Assembly (NCBI RefSeq): GCF_003252755.1
Contig: NZ_QEPT01000001.1
Span: forward strand, 248,001-312,000
Length of the DNA stretch: 64,000 bases
Source: Haemophilus parainfluenzae
GTDB lineage: Bacteria > Pseudomonadota > Gammaproteobacteria > Enterobacterales > Pasteurellaceae
Reading direction: 5' to 3'
Shown: positions 23,811 through 33,663 of the stretch, piece after piece
Position numbering within the stretch: position 1 is the stretch's first letter
Layout of the letters: every line of letters begins with the position of its first letter
Notes under the pieces: generated by a model
What the model was told of the DNA's origin: nothing
What the model saw: only the letters and a program-made list of their open reading frames with translations
The model's database searches: none
Position numbers and translations under genes: made by a program

Positions 23811-26468
23811 TTATTGATTTGCCGGTAAAGCACCCGAATTCCAAGTTGGTGCTTCAGCGGGTTTTTTCACTTGCAACATAAAGCGCTGATTTGCCGTTGC
23901 TTGTGGTTGAACGATCGTACCCGATGGAGTCGAGAACGAAATTCCACCTTTCAACAATTGCTGTACACTACCGGTATTAAACTCTGCGCCTTTCCAACCA
24001 AGGTTGAAATCATAACCTGATGAAACCCAGAACTCTGAATTTTTGCGTACTAAATGTTGATACTTCGGTGTAATCGCAATATGTACCAACACACGATCGC
24101 CTAAAGAATTCAATTCAAACTTACGAACGGTTCCCACTTCAACACCGCGATAAAGCACAGGTGATCCTTCCGTTAAATTCATCGCATCACTCGTTTCCAA
24201 AATAAATGGCACGCCATTGCTGTATTTATTTCGAGGTTGTGCGGTTTGCGCTAAATTAAACTGTGTTTTTGATGGACCTTTACCTAATTCAATATCAATG
24301 TAAGGCTGTAAAAGGCTATCTAAGTTTTCAATTCCACCCGCTGAGATTTGTGGGGAAATCACTTTAAATACCGTCCCCTCTTTTGCAATCATGCCCATAT
24401 AACTTGGGTTAATTAATGCTTTTGCTGTGATACGATTTGTTTTTTGATCAAGGGCAATCTGCTCAACCTCACCAACATTCATACCAAGATAACGCAAACT
24501 CATTCCTTTACTTAAAGCGGTTGCATCATCTGTTATTAACGTAATCACTTGCCCAGCTGATTTAGCTCGAAGTTCACTTGGATAAAGTGTTTTATTTTTG
24601 CCTGAACCCGTATTATCAAAACTAATTGCGCCTTTTAATGAACGAGCAACCGGTGAAGCTTGGATACTAATGCCTTTCGGCGTAATATCAATCTGTGCCG
24701 CACTTTCAACCCAGAATACGCTTTTATCTGTTAGAAGATCTTGATAAGCCGGATAAATGTACACATCAATATCAAAATTATTGGCTTTTGGTCTTACGTT
24801 AATAATTTTACCCACTTCAAACTGACGATAAAGCACCACAGAACCTTTACTAATACTTGGCAAATTCGTGGAATGTAACACAATCGTTGGATTCACTAAG
24901 TTGCCCGTAACACCTGTTTCTGCACTGCTAATATCCTTATAAAGTGGATAGGTAGAATGCGGTGCGCCATTTCCTTTTTTCGCTAAGACACGCACGCCAC
25001 CTTGCAACCATTTTGATGGTGTCGCAGATTCAAAACGTAAGCCATCAATACTCAAACTCACATCAAAATTAGAGGCAGCGACAAACTGAGTGTTTTCATG
25101 AATAAGATTGCGATACTCTGACGCAATCGCCACTTCAAATTTGACACCATCAACATTTAAGTGCTGCTTCACAATTTGCCCAATGGCAATATTGTTATAA
25201 AACACCGATTGTCCTTCCGCGATACCATAAGTCTCTGGTGCCGTTAAGGTCAAAACCAAGGTATTTGGTGCTTTGAGTAATAACTCATTTTCTCGAATGA
25301 CTTCGAATTGCGTTTTGCTTTCTCCACTTCCTGGAATAATTTCGAAATAATCACCACGGAAGAATTTCTGTGGATTGGCAATATCACCTAAATCTAACTT
25401 GCGACTTTTCAACACAATGTGCGTATTGGTTTTTAAGAGATTAGCCTGACTTGGCTCAATTAATAATGTCCCTTGTAAAATATCTTCATTATTTTCGACG
25501 GTTCTTAAAGACGAAAGCAAACCAACTTGCTCATCACCATAATAAACTGAAGTTTGTCCTGCTTGTAAACCTGCTGAAACAGGTAGAGTCACTTCAACTT
25601 CAATCCCGCGTTTAGCCGCTTGTAAATTAGAATAAAGGATATAATTGCTATTAGTCACCGCTTGCGGGCTATCTGATGGCGAGTCGAATGATACGGCACC
25701 TTGCACCACTGCATTTAAACTTTCCACTGCCACATTCATACCAGATGAATTAATGTTGGCGTTAATACCGCTAATATTCCAGAAACGTGAATCTTTCTTC
25801 ACAAAATGCGCGAAGGCTTTATCAATCACCACATCAATTTCAACTTTATTGTCTTTATTGAATCGGTAATCATAAATTTTCCCGACTGGCATTTTTTTGA
25901 AATACACAGAAGCACCGATCGAAATTGAACCTAAGTCATCTGAAATTAAATGAATTAATAAATCCCCAGGATTGACTTGTGCAATAGGGCCTTGCTCTTC
26001 CGCAATAAATTCATCTTCTGAATCACCATCACCTGGTTGGAGGGTAATATAATTTCCTGAAACCAAAGAATCTAAGCCTGAAATACCTGCAAGAGACACA
26101 CTTGGCTGAACAAGCCAGAACTTGGTATTCTCTTTTAACACTTCTGTTGCTTCAGAATAAATATTTGCCTCAACTTTCACTTTTTGCATATTGTCGGTAA
26201 AGTTAACCTTCTTCACGACACCAATTTGCAAACCTTGATAGCGAATAGGGGTTTTATCTGCAACGAGCCCTGCCCCATTAGAGAACGTGATCGTAATAGT
26301 CTTTCCTCGTTCTTGTACAATTTGGAAAAATAAAATGGCACCAATACATAATGCGATAAAAGGTAACAACCAAAACGGTGAGATGCGTTTATTCTTACGT
26401 AATAACGCTTCTACATTGTTAGATTGCTCATCAATAGATTGAGATTCTGGTTTATTGTTTTCTGTCAT
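23811..26468 (-). CDS. letB: LetB, MCE-domain lipid transport tunnel
   Basis: An 885-residue inner-membrane-anchored MCE protein (formerly YebT; E. coli 877 to 879 aa). One membrane helix at about 31 to 50 (SPFWLLPFIALCIGAILFF) is followed by seven MCE repeats, each marked by a Y-x-G/N-x-x-x-G motif (IRYQGLQIGVVKKV, VYFKKMPVGKIYDY, VYYGDEQVGLL, VFYNNIAIGQI, VLYRQFEVGKI, LRYLGMNVGEV, VLYRGVEVGTV). The rings stack into a periplasmic tunnel for phospholipids. It overlaps letA by 17 bp. Confidence 0.95.
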   Translation of the reverse strand: MTENNKPESQSIDEQSNNVEALLRKNKRISPFWLLPFIALCIGAILFFQIVQERGKTITITFSNGAGLVADKTPIRYQGLQIGVVKKVNFTDNMQKVKVEANIYSEATEVLKENTKFWLVQPSVSLAGISGLDSLVSGNYITLQPGDGDSEDEFIAEEQGPIAQVNPGDLLIHLISDDLGSISIGASVYFKKMPVGKIYDYRFNKDNKVEIDVVIDKAFAHFVKKDSRFWNISGINANINSSGMNVAVESLNAVVQGAVSFDSPSDSPQAVTNSNYILYSNLQAAKRGIEVEVTLPVSAGLQAGQTSVYYGDEQVGLLSSLRTVENNEDILQGTLLIEPSQANLLKTNTHIVLKSRKLDLGDIANPQKFFRGDYFEIIPGSGESKTQFEVIRENELLLKAPNTLVLTLTAPETYGIAEGQSVFYNNIAIGQIVKQHLNVDGVKFEVAIASEYRNLIHENTQFVAASNFDVSLSIDGLRFESATPSKWLQGGVRVLAKKGNGAPHSTYPLYKDISSAETGVTGNLVNPTIVLHSTNLPSISKGSVVLYRQFEVGKIINVRPKANNFDIDVYIYPAYQDLLTDKSVFWVESAAQIDITPKGISIQASPVARSLKGAISFDNTGSGKNKTLYPSELRAKSAGQVITLITDDATALSKGMSLRYLGMNVGEVEQIALDQKTNRITAKALINPSYMGMIAKEGTVFKVISPQISAGGIENLDSLLQPYIDIELGKGPSKTQFNLAQTAQPRNKYSNGVPFILETSDAMNLTEGSPVLYRGVEVGTVRKFELNSLGDRVLVHIAITPKYQHLVRKNSEFWVSSGYDFNLGWKGAEFNTGSVQQLLKGGISFSTPSGTIVQPQATANQRFMLQVKKPAEAPTWNSGALPANQ

Positions 26469-27705
26469 AAATTTTCCAAATTAATCGACTATCAAACTGA
26501 GAAGTTGAAATCATAGTTAAAAACACTGCTGCACCGAAATAAAATGCCGCAGGGCCTACAGTAAAATTAATAATCTGTCCGCGTGTTACTAGAGACATCA
26601 TCAAGGCTAGCACAAAAAGATCCAGCATTGACCAACGTCCTACAAAGTGAACGATATGTAATAGCCGCATTTGCCATTTAATTGAATGTCTCCATTTAAA
26701 ATGCACGCTTGCCAGTAAATACAACATAATCAGGATTTTGCTTACGGGCACAAAAATACTGGCGAAGAATACCACGAAAGCAACAAAATAGCTGCCCATG
26801 CTTATAAATGACATTACACCCGACATCAAGGTATCTTGTGACAAACTTCCTGTCAAATAAACGCCAGATATTGGGAGCAAGTTTGCAGGGAAAAGCATGA
26901 TAATCCCCGCCACTAATGTCGCCCAAACACGTTGTAATTTTACACTCTCTGGTATTTCAATAAGCGATGCACAACGTGGGCAAATGGCTCGATGACGGTG
27001 ATCGTATTGTTGATCTTCTTTTAAAAAAGTGTAATCGCAAGCGGTACAAAGCTCTAACGGTTTATCACTTTTGGTAACCGGTTTCTGATCGGGATAAAAA
27101 TCATGCCATAAATCATCTAAATTAATTTTAATGAATAATAAAGTGGTTAAAAGTGCAGTAAAAACAAAAGCAATTAAATACACATCCACTTCTAATGTGG
27201 CATATTCACGCACTTTAAACATAGTGACAGCCAGTGCAACTAAATAGACGTCGAACATCACCCAAGGCTTAATATAACCCACAAATAATAAGACATTACG
27301 AGGCTTAATTTTGAGTAATTTAGAAATCTGCAACATAATGACTAAAATTGCAAAAGAGACAGGCATTAAAACAGCACAGATGAAAATCATAAATGCAGTA
27401 TAGGAATATCCCTCTACTGCCATTTTCCAAATCCCTTTCCAAACAGAAGCATCAATTTTGGTACCTAGTAAATCTAAGCTTAATAAAGGATAGCCTAAAG
27501 CAAATGGCATTAAAATTAAGATAGAAAGGGCGATTAATGAACAACGTTTAAGTGACCAACGACTTCCTGATTGCAATTTATGATGGCAACGCGGACATTG
27601 CGCGTGTTCCCCTTCTTGCGGACGACGAACAGACACTGTTGCATCGCATCCTATGCAACGCACTAGTCTATAAGTGGCATGAGTAAAATCAGGTGTTTTT
27701 GTCAT
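26452..27705 (-). CDS. letA: LetA, PqiA-family membrane partner of LetB
   Basis: A 417-residue protein (formerly YebS) with two PqiA-type halves. Each has a four-cysteine zinc ribbon (CIGCDATVSV with CPRCHHKL; CTACDYTFLK with CPRCASLIEI) and four membrane helices. It is thought to feed or remove lipids at the LetB tunnel. It precedes and overlaps letB. The neighbouring proQ is divergent, as in the E. coli chromosome. Confidence 0.95.
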   Translation of the reverse strand: MTKTPDFTHATYRLVRCIGCDATVSVRRPQEGEHAQCPRCHHKLQSGSRWSLKRCSLIALSILILMPFALGYPLLSLDLLGTKIDASVWKGIWKMAVEGYSYTAFMIFICAVLMPVSFAILVIMLQISKLLKIKPRNVLLFVGYIKPWVMFDVYLVALAVTMFKVREYATLEVDVYLIAFVFTALLTTLLFIKINLDDLWHDFYPDQKPVTKSDKPLELCTACDYTFLKEDQQYDHRHRAICPRCASLIEIPESVKLQRVWATLVAGIIMLFPANLLPISGVYLTGSLSQDTLMSGVMSFISMGSYFVAFVVFFASIFVPVSKILIMLYLLASVHFKWRHSIKWQMRLLHIVHFVGRWSMLDLFVLALMMSLVTRGQIINFTVGPAAFYFGAAVFLTMISTSQFDSRLIWKIYDRKQ

Positions 27706-27873
27706 TATGTTTTCAGAAATTATAAAAGTGGACTATTTTAGCCTGAATTAAGGGAATTTGTGAAGTTATTCATTAGAATTAGAAACGGAATTATTCTGTC
27801 CAACCATTGTCAATCCTTATAAAAGTGCGGTAAACTGTGCAAGTTTTTATTTTTATCCTAGGAAAACGCAGAA

Positions 27874-28521
27874 ATGACAGATTCTCAAGTTGAAGCCCAA
27901 GCTGAAAATAATGCTGAAGGCGTTCAAAAATTAACTGATACAAAAGCGATTATTGCATATCTTGTGGAAAAATTCCCGCTTTGCTTTATTGCAGAAGGTG
28001 AAGCAAAGCCATTAAAAATTGGTCTTTTCCAAGATCTTGCTGAAGCATTAAAAGATGATGAACGTGTCAGCAAAACGCAATTACGTCAGGCTTTACGTCA
28101 ATACACTTCTAATTGGCGCTATTTACACGGCTGCCGTGAAGGAGCTGAGCGTGTAGATTTATACGGCAACCCTGCTGGTGTATTAGACGCAGAACACGTT
28201 TCTCATGCTGCGCAACAATTAGCAGAAGCAAAAGCTAAATTTGCAGAAAAACGCAAAGCAGAATTAGCAGCGAAAAAAGCACAACAAAAACGACCTGCTC
28301 GTAAACCAAATTCAAATCAAGCAACTCGCAAACCAAAAGCACCACAAGTAAAACTAAGTGCGGTTGATTTCACCACACTTTCTGCAGGTAGCAAAGTGAA
28401 AGTGAAAGTGGCTGAACAAGCGAAAAATGCGACCGTATTAAATGTGGAAAAAGATGGCGCACGCGTAGAACTTGAAAATGGTTTAGTGATGACAGTCACC
28501 GCAGATCGTTTATTTGCCTAA
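27874..28521 (+). CDS. proQ: RNA chaperone ProQ
   Basis: A 215-residue FinO/ProQ-family RNA-binding protein. The FinO domain is at about 22 to 130 (KFPLCFIAEGEAKPLKIGLF, LRQALRQYTSNWRYLHGCRE). A Lys/Ala-rich linker and a C-terminal Tudor-like domain (LENGLVMTVTADRLF) complete the E. coli-type layout. It binds 3' stems of sRNAs and mRNAs. The gene is 28 bp before prc, as in enterobacteria. Confidence 0.96.
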   Translation: MTDSQVEAQAENNAEGVQKLTDTKAIIAYLVEKFPLCFIAEGEAKPLKIGLFQDLAEALKDDERVSKTQLRQALRQYTSNWRYLHGCREGAERVDLYGNPAGVLDAEHVSHAAQQLAEAKAKFAEKRKAELAAKKAQQKRPARKPNSNQATRKPKAPQVKLSAVDFTTLSAGSKVKVKVAEQAKNATVLNVEKDGARVELENGLVMTVTADRLFA

Positions 28522-28549
28522 TAATTTATTTCTTATCGGGAAAGGTTAA

Positions 28550-30619
28550 ATGAAATTACATACAACCAAAAGTCTTATTGCGACAGCAATTTTAGGTGCG
28601 TTATTTCTTCATTCGTCTGACACATTTGCTGTGCAGCCGAAATTAAAGCAAAGTGATATTACGATTCCTTCGGCAACTGATGCAAATCAGTTAGCAACGA
28701 AGCGTGCAACGACACGTTTAACCCAATCACATTATCGTAAATTCCAGCTTGATGACGCCTTTTCCGAAAAGATTTTTGATCGTTATATTAAAAGTTTAGA
28801 TTACAGCCATAACACCTTTTTAAAATCAGATATTGATGATTTACGTGCTAAATATGGCTCAAAATTAGATGACCAACTTAATGAGGGCGATCTTTCTGCA
28901 GCATTTGCTATTTACGATCTGATGATGAAACGTCGTTATGAGCGTTATGCTTATGCTCTATCTCTATTGGATAAAGAACCTGATTTAAAAGGTAATGATC
29001 AAATTGAGATCGATCGTGAAAAAGCCGCTTTCCCAGCAACGGAAGAAGAAGCGAATAAGCTTTGGGAAGAACGCGTCAAAAATGATGTAATCAGCCTGAA
29101 ATTAAAAGATAAAAAATGGCCTGAAATTAAGGAAAAACTCACTAAACGTTACAATTTAGCGATTCGTCGATTAACTCAAACCAAAGCAGATGATATTGTT
29201 CAAATTTATATTAATGCTTTTGCTCGAGAAATTGATCCACATACAAGCTACCTTGCGCCACGTACTGCCAAAAGCTTTAATGAAAGCATGAACCTTTCTT
29301 TAGAAGGGATTGGTGCAACATTACAATCTGAAGATGACGAAACCAGTATTAAGTCTTTAGTACCAGGTGCACCGGCTGAACGCAGTAAGAAATTGCAAGC
29401 GGGCGATAAAATCATTGGTGTGGGCCAAGAAAAAGGCGAAATCGAAGATATTATCGGTTGGCGTTTAGAAGATATCGTTGACAAAATCAAAGGTAAAAAA
29501 GGAACAAAAGTTCGTCTTGAAATTGAACCTGCAAAAGGTGGGAAAAGCCGTATTGTCACTTTAGTTCGCGATAAAGTCCGTATTGAAGACCAAGCAGCAA
29601 AACTTACAGTTTCTAAAGTAGATGGTGAAACTGTTGGTGTCATTAAAATTCCAAGTTTCTATATAGGCTTAACTGATGATGTGAAAAAATTATTAGTAGA
29701 TGCTGAGAAGAAAAAAATTGGCGCTTTAATTGTGGATCTTCGTGAGAATGGCGGCGGTGCATTAACAGAAGCCGTGGCATTAAGCGGTTTATTCATCACT
29801 GATGGTCCTGTAGTACAAGTACGAGATGCGTATCAACGTATTCGTGTACACGAAGATGATGACAATGCTCAACAATATAAAGGACCATTGTTGGTAATGA
29901 TTAATCGTTTCAGTGCATCAGCCTCTGAAATTTTTGCTGCGGCAATGCAAGATTACAATCGTGGTATCATTATTGGGCAAAATACCTTTGGTAAAGGTAC
30001 CGTACAACAAAGTCGTTCATTAAACTTTGTTTATGATTTAGACCAAACACCACTTGGTGTATTGCAATATACTATCCAAAAATTCTATCGAATTAATGGT
30101 GGTTCAACCCAATTAAAAGGTGTCTCAGCAGATATTAATTTTCCTGAAATTATTGATGCCAAAGAAATTGGTGAAGAAAAAGAAGATAACGCATTACCTT
30201 GGGATAAAATTCCACCAGCGACTTATTCTGAAACCAATAAAGCACGTAAAGATGTTGAAGCATTAAATGAAAAACATCTTGAACGTATTGCAAAAGATCC
30301 TGAATTTATTGCTTTAAATGAAGATCTTAAGATTCGTGATGAACGTCGTGAGCGCAAATTCTTATCATTAAATTTCCAAGAACGCAAAGCGGAAAATGAT
30401 AAGGATGATGCGAGACGTTTAAAAGATCTCAATGATCGTTTTAAACGTGAAGGTAAAAAAGCATTAAAAGACATTGATGATTTGCCAAAAGACTATGAAG
30501 CACCAGATTTCTTCTTAAAAGAAGCGGAAAAAATGGCTGCTGATTTAGTTAAACTTAATGCTAATCAACAAAAAGTGGATGCTGAAATAAAACAAGAAGC
30601 GGCAAAAGCAACAAAATAA
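28550..30619 (+). CDS. prc: Tail-specific protease Prc (Tsp)
   Basis: A 689-residue periplasmic protease with signal peptide (LIATAILGALFLHSSDTFA). The PDZ domain is at about 240 to 320. The Ser-Lys dyad is seen in NRFSASASEIFAAAM and QNTFGKGTVQQS. It degrades misfolded and tagged proteins and in E. coli trims peptidoglycan enzymes through NlpI. It lies between proQ and ldtD, whose product also works on peptidoglycan. Confidence 0.96.
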   Translation: MKLHTTKSLIATAILGALFLHSSDTFAVQPKLKQSDITIPSATDANQLATKRATTRLTQSHYRKFQLDDAFSEKIFDRYIKSLDYSHNTFLKSDIDDLRAKYGSKLDDQLNEGDLSAAFAIYDLMMKRRYERYAYALSLLDKEPDLKGNDQIEIDREKAAFPATEEEANKLWEERVKNDVISLKLKDKKWPEIKEKLTKRYNLAIRRLTQTKADDIVQIYINAFAREIDPHTSYLAPRTAKSFNESMNLSLEGIGATLQSEDDETSIKSLVPGAPAERSKKLQAGDKIIGVGQEKGEIEDIIGWRLEDIVDKIKGKKGTKVRLEIEPAKGGKSRIVTLVRDKVRIEDQAAKLTVSKVDGETVGVIKIPSFYIGLTDDVKKLLVDAEKKKIGALIVDLRENGGGALTEAVALSGLFITDGPVVQVRDAYQRIRVHEDDDNAQQYKGPLLVMINRFSASASEIFAAAMQDYNRGIIIGQNTFGKGTVQQSRSLNFVYDLDQTPLGVLQYTIQKFYRINGGSTQLKGVSADINFPEIIDAKEIGEEKEDNALPWDKIPPATYSETNKARKDVEALNEKHLERIAKDPEFIALNEDLKIRDERRERKFLSLNFQERKAENDKDDARRLKDLNDRFKREGKKALKDIDDLPKDYEAPDFFLKEAEKMAADLVKLNANQQKVDAEIKQEAAKATK

Positions 30620-30628
30620 CGATTATTT

Positions 30629-30670
30629 TGACCGCACTTTAGCAGATAAAGAAACTGAGTGCGGTTATTT
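30629..30670 (+). terminator. Uptake-signal terminator after prc
   Basis: GACCGCACT (30630-30638) pairs with AGTGCGGTT (30658-30666), followed by ATTTTTT. Confidence 0.75.
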
Positions 30671-30697
30671 TTTATGAATATTTTTAAAGGTACAGCA

Positions 30698-32167
30698 ATG
30701 TTAAAAGGAACAATGAAATTAAGCGCATTAGTCTTATCATTATCAATGATGACGTCAGGTTGTGCATTAGCTGAATGGGCCAAAACAGTTGGACAGCCTC
30801 AACAAGCCGAAAATAAAGGCGTTGATATGTCTAAATTAAGTCCAGAAGAGCGAGCAAAACTTGAAGCTGAAATCAAAGAAGATCAAGCTCGTCTTGCCGC
30901 TGAAAAGCAAGCGATGCTAGAGATGTCATTAACGCATGAAATTGGTGAACAAAATCTACAGTTCAAACCAATTTTGGCTAAATTATATGCCGATAATAAA
31001 TATGACCTAATGTGGAAAGACAAGGCGGCTGAGAAACAATTCCTACGTGAATATGCAGCCATGGTGGCATCTGGTATTTCTAAACGTTCAGCTCAATCGT
31101 TAGTCAATTTACATAACGCTGAAAAAACGGGTGGACTCACCTATGATGTGTTGTTAAGTGACGCTTTCCTTGATTACTTGTATTACAGCAAGAACGTAAA
31201 TCAACAAGCACAACGTTGGTTATACGCAACGAATGCTTATAAACCAGAATTACCAAATCAAGAAATTATTGACGAATGGCAAAGTGCGGTTAAAAACAAT
31301 AATGTTTCGGGCTTTGTAAATGGATTATCTAACCATAATCGTTTATACCGTGAAACGGTACAATCGCTACCGTCAATGATTTCAGCTTCAGGTATTTCTG
31401 AAATGGGTAAAAAACTTGCCCTTAATGCACAACGTTTACGTGTTATTCCTGATTTTGAAAATGGAATTTTTGTTAATATTCCCAGCTATCAATTGAAATA
31501 TTATCGTGATGGCAAAGCAATTTTAGAATCGCGCGTTATCGTGGGGAAAAATGAACGTCGTACACCGGTAATGTACAGCCGTTTGAGCAATGTGGTTGTT
31601 AATCCACCTTGGAATGCCCCAACACGTTTAATCAATGAAGATATTTTACCGAAATTAAAACGTGACCCAGGCTACGCAGCAGCACACAACTACTCTATTT
31701 TGGATAGCAAAGGTAACACTATCGATCCTTACTCTATTAATTGGAGTAGTATTGGTGATAGATTCCCGTACCGTATCCGCCAAGCAGCTGGTGATAGTGC
31801 ATTAGGTAACTATAAATTTAATATGCCAAGCTCTGATGCAATTTATCTTCATGATACCCCAAATCATAACTTATTTAGTAAGAAAGACCGCGCATTAAGT
31901 TCTGGTTGCGTGCGTGTAGAAAAATCCGATCAACTTGCCTCTATCCTATTGCAAGAAGCTGGCTGGTCAGAAGATAGAAAACGTAATGTCCTAGCAAGCA
32001 AAAAAACTACTTCTGCGAACATTCGTACAAATGATCCTGTATTCTTATATTATGTGACTGCATGGGTTGAAAACGGTCAAACACAAGTTTTACCAGATAT
32101 TTATAAATACGATGATGCAGCAAGTTTTAATGGTATCGACTGGGCTGTTGTGAAAAAATATCTTTAA
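30698..32167 (+). CDS. ldtD: L,D-transpeptidase LdtD-like (YcbB)
   Basis: A 489-residue L,D-transpeptidase. ATG 30698 is chosen because AAAGG lies 8 bases upstream; the longer frame starts in the terminator. The N-terminus may be lipoprotein-like (LSLSMMTSGCALA), unlike E. coli YcbB, which is membrane anchored. The YkuD catalytic motif is SSGCVRVEKS (Cys nucleophile) with HDTPNHNLF upstream. It makes 3-3 cross-links in the periplasm. It is the first gene of the ldtD-mepK-gloC cluster. Confidence 0.92.
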   Translation: MLKGTMKLSALVLSLSMMTSGCALAEWAKTVGQPQQAENKGVDMSKLSPEERAKLEAEIKEDQARLAAEKQAMLEMSLTHEIGEQNLQFKPILAKLYADNKYDLMWKDKAAEKQFLREYAAMVASGISKRSAQSLVNLHNAEKTGGLTYDVLLSDAFLDYLYYSKNVNQQAQRWLYATNAYKPELPNQEIIDEWQSAVKNNNVSGFVNGLSNHNRLYRETVQSLPSMISASGISEMGKKLALNAQRLRVIPDFENGIFVNIPSYQLKYYRDGKAILESRVIVGKNERRTPVMYSRLSNVVVNPPWNAPTRLINEDILPKLKRDPGYAAAHNYSILDSKGNTIDPYSINWSSIGDRFPYRIRQAAGDSALGNYKFNMPSSDAIYLHDTPNHNLFSKKDRALSSGCVRVEKSDQLASILLQEAGWSEDRKRNVLASKKTTSANIRTNDPVFLYYVTAWVENGQTQVLPDIYKYDDAASFNGIDWAVVKKYL

Positions 32168-32242
32168 AAAAATGTTCACACTAGAACTTTTTAAGGAAAA
32201 ATGTGTCTAGAGTGAAGAATGAATAATAAAAGAGACTAAAAA

Positions 32243-32803
32243 ATGGGTAACATTGACAAAAATCGTCGTAAATGGCTTTCATTAGGCGGCATCGTTTTGG
32301 GCGCAAGCATGATGCCGAGTACGGTGTTAGCGATGGTCTCTACCCCTAAACCTCGCATTCTTAGCTTCTATAATGTCAATACCAATGAACGATTAAGCGG
32401 TGAGTTCTCTGCAACGACTGGATTTAATCGTTCAATGCTTGGCAAGCTTGATTACTTTATGAGGGATCGCCGTACAGATCAAGTACATCGAATGGATCCT
32501 AGCCTTTTCATGAAATTTTATCAGTTACAAAGTGATTTAGGTTTACGCACTGCACAAATTGATGTGATTTGTGGCTATCGTAGTGCAGCAACAAATGCCA
32601 TGCGCCGTAGACAAAGTCGTGATGTAGCAAGCAACAGTTATCATATTAAAGGCCAAGCGATTGATTTTAAAATCCCTGGTGTACCTTTAGCAAGATTACG
32701 CCAAGCGGCTGAAAATCTTGATAGCGGTGGTGTAGGATATTATCCGTATAGCAATTTTATTCACGTGGATACTGGCCCTGTAAGAACATGGCGTGGTGCA
32801 TAA
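32243..32803 (+). CDS. mepK: Murein endopeptidase MepK-like (YcbK)
   Basis: A 186-residue DUF882 / M15-type metallopeptidase. It has a Tat-like signal (NRRKWLSLGGIVLGASM). Zinc ligands are expected in SYHIKGQAIDFKI (His, Asp) and FIHVDTG (His). E. coli MepK cuts 3-3 cross-links, so its placement after the 3-3 transpeptidase is functionally coherent. Ribosome site is weak. Confidence 0.93.
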   Translation: MGNIDKNRRKWLSLGGIVLGASMMPSTVLAMVSTPKPRILSFYNVNTNERLSGEFSATTGFNRSMLGKLDYFMRDRRTDQVHRMDPSLFMKFYQLQSDLGLRTAQIDVICGYRSAATNAMRRRQSRDVASNSYHIKGQAIDFKIPGVPLARLRQAAENLDSGGVGYYPYSNFIHVDTGPVRTWRGA

Positions 32804-32820
32804 AAAACAGTTTTATTTTA

Positions 32821-32844
32821 GACCGCACTTTAGTGCGGTTTTTT
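32821..32844 (+). terminator. Compact uptake-signal hairpin after mepK
   Basis: ACCGCAC-TTTA-GTGCGGT followed by TTTTTTG. Two uptake signals share one short loop. Confidence 0.8.
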
Positions 32845-32867
32845 GTTATCAACGATAAGGAAAAAAG

Positions 32868-33497
32868 ATGAATATTGAAATTATTCCAGTTACAGCCTTT
32901 CAGCAAAATTGCTCACTTATTTGGGATGATGAAAAAAATGCGGCAATTATCGATCCTGGTGGTAATGCGGAAAAGCTTATTCAACGTATTGAGGAATTAG
33001 AATTAAACCTAAAAGCAGTCTTATTAACGCATGGTCATCTTGATCATGTAGGGGCAGCTGAAGTGATTCGCGATCATTTTAACATTGAAATCTGGGGCTC
33101 ACAGGAAGAAGATCGTTTCCTATTTGAAAGTCTACCACAACAATCTCAGCAGTTTGGCTTACCTTATATTTCCGCGTTTACGCCCGATCGCTGGTTTAAT
33201 CAAGAAGGGGAAAAAATTCAAATTGGCACATTTACCTTTGAAATTCTTCACCTTCCTGGTCATACACCTGGCCATGTTGGTTTTATTGAACACGAAAAAA
33301 ATATCGCCTTTACCGGTGATGTCCTTTTCCAAAACAGTATTGGTCGTACAGACTTCCCTCGTGGGAATTTCGACACATTGATCTCATCAATAAAAAATAA
33401 ATTATTTATATTAAATGATGATATGGTTGTCATTGCGGGACATGGCCCCTACACAACCATTGGACAAGAAAAACGAAGCAATCCGTTTTTGAAGTAA
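32868..33497 (+). CDS. gloC: Glyoxalase II-like metallo-beta-lactamase hydrolase
   Basis: A 209-residue MBL-fold hydrolase (YcbL/GloC). Metal ligands are seen in THGHLDHVGAAEV, HLPGHTPGHVGF, FTGDVLFQNSIGRTDF and VIAGHGPYT. It lacks the C-terminal domain of GloB, matching the short type II form. It probably hydrolyses S-lactoylglutathione. Order ldtD-mepK-gloC is the same as in E. coli. Confidence 0.93.
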   Translation: MNIEIIPVTAFQQNCSLIWDDEKNAAIIDPGGNAEKLIQRIEELELNLKAVLLTHGHLDHVGAAEVIRDHFNIEIWGSQEEDRFLFESLPQQSQQFGLPYISAFTPDRWFNQEGEKIQIGTFTFEILHLPGHTPGHVGFIEHEKNIAFTGDVLFQNSIGRTDFPRGNFDTLISSIKNKLFILNDDMVVIAGHGPYTTIGQEKRSNPFLK

Positions 33498-33511
33498 AAA
33501 TCGGAATTTGG

Positions 33512-33545
33512 GGTAAAAAAAAGCTCCTAATTTCTTAGGAGCACC
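33512..33545 (-). terminator. pepT terminator
   Basis: Stem GCTCCTAA / TTAGGAGC (33523-33530 and 33535-33542). On the minus strand it is followed by a run of eight Ts. It lies 120 bp past the pepT stop; the bases between carry no visible gene. Confidence 0.75.
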
Positions 33546-33663
33546 AAAAAGGAATTTATGAATAAAATCTCTAAAGTTTAGCTTTATCAAAGGAAAGCTC
33601 GATAAAACGCTAACGATTATATTGACATATTATGACAAATGCAAGCTTTTTCTTTACACTAAT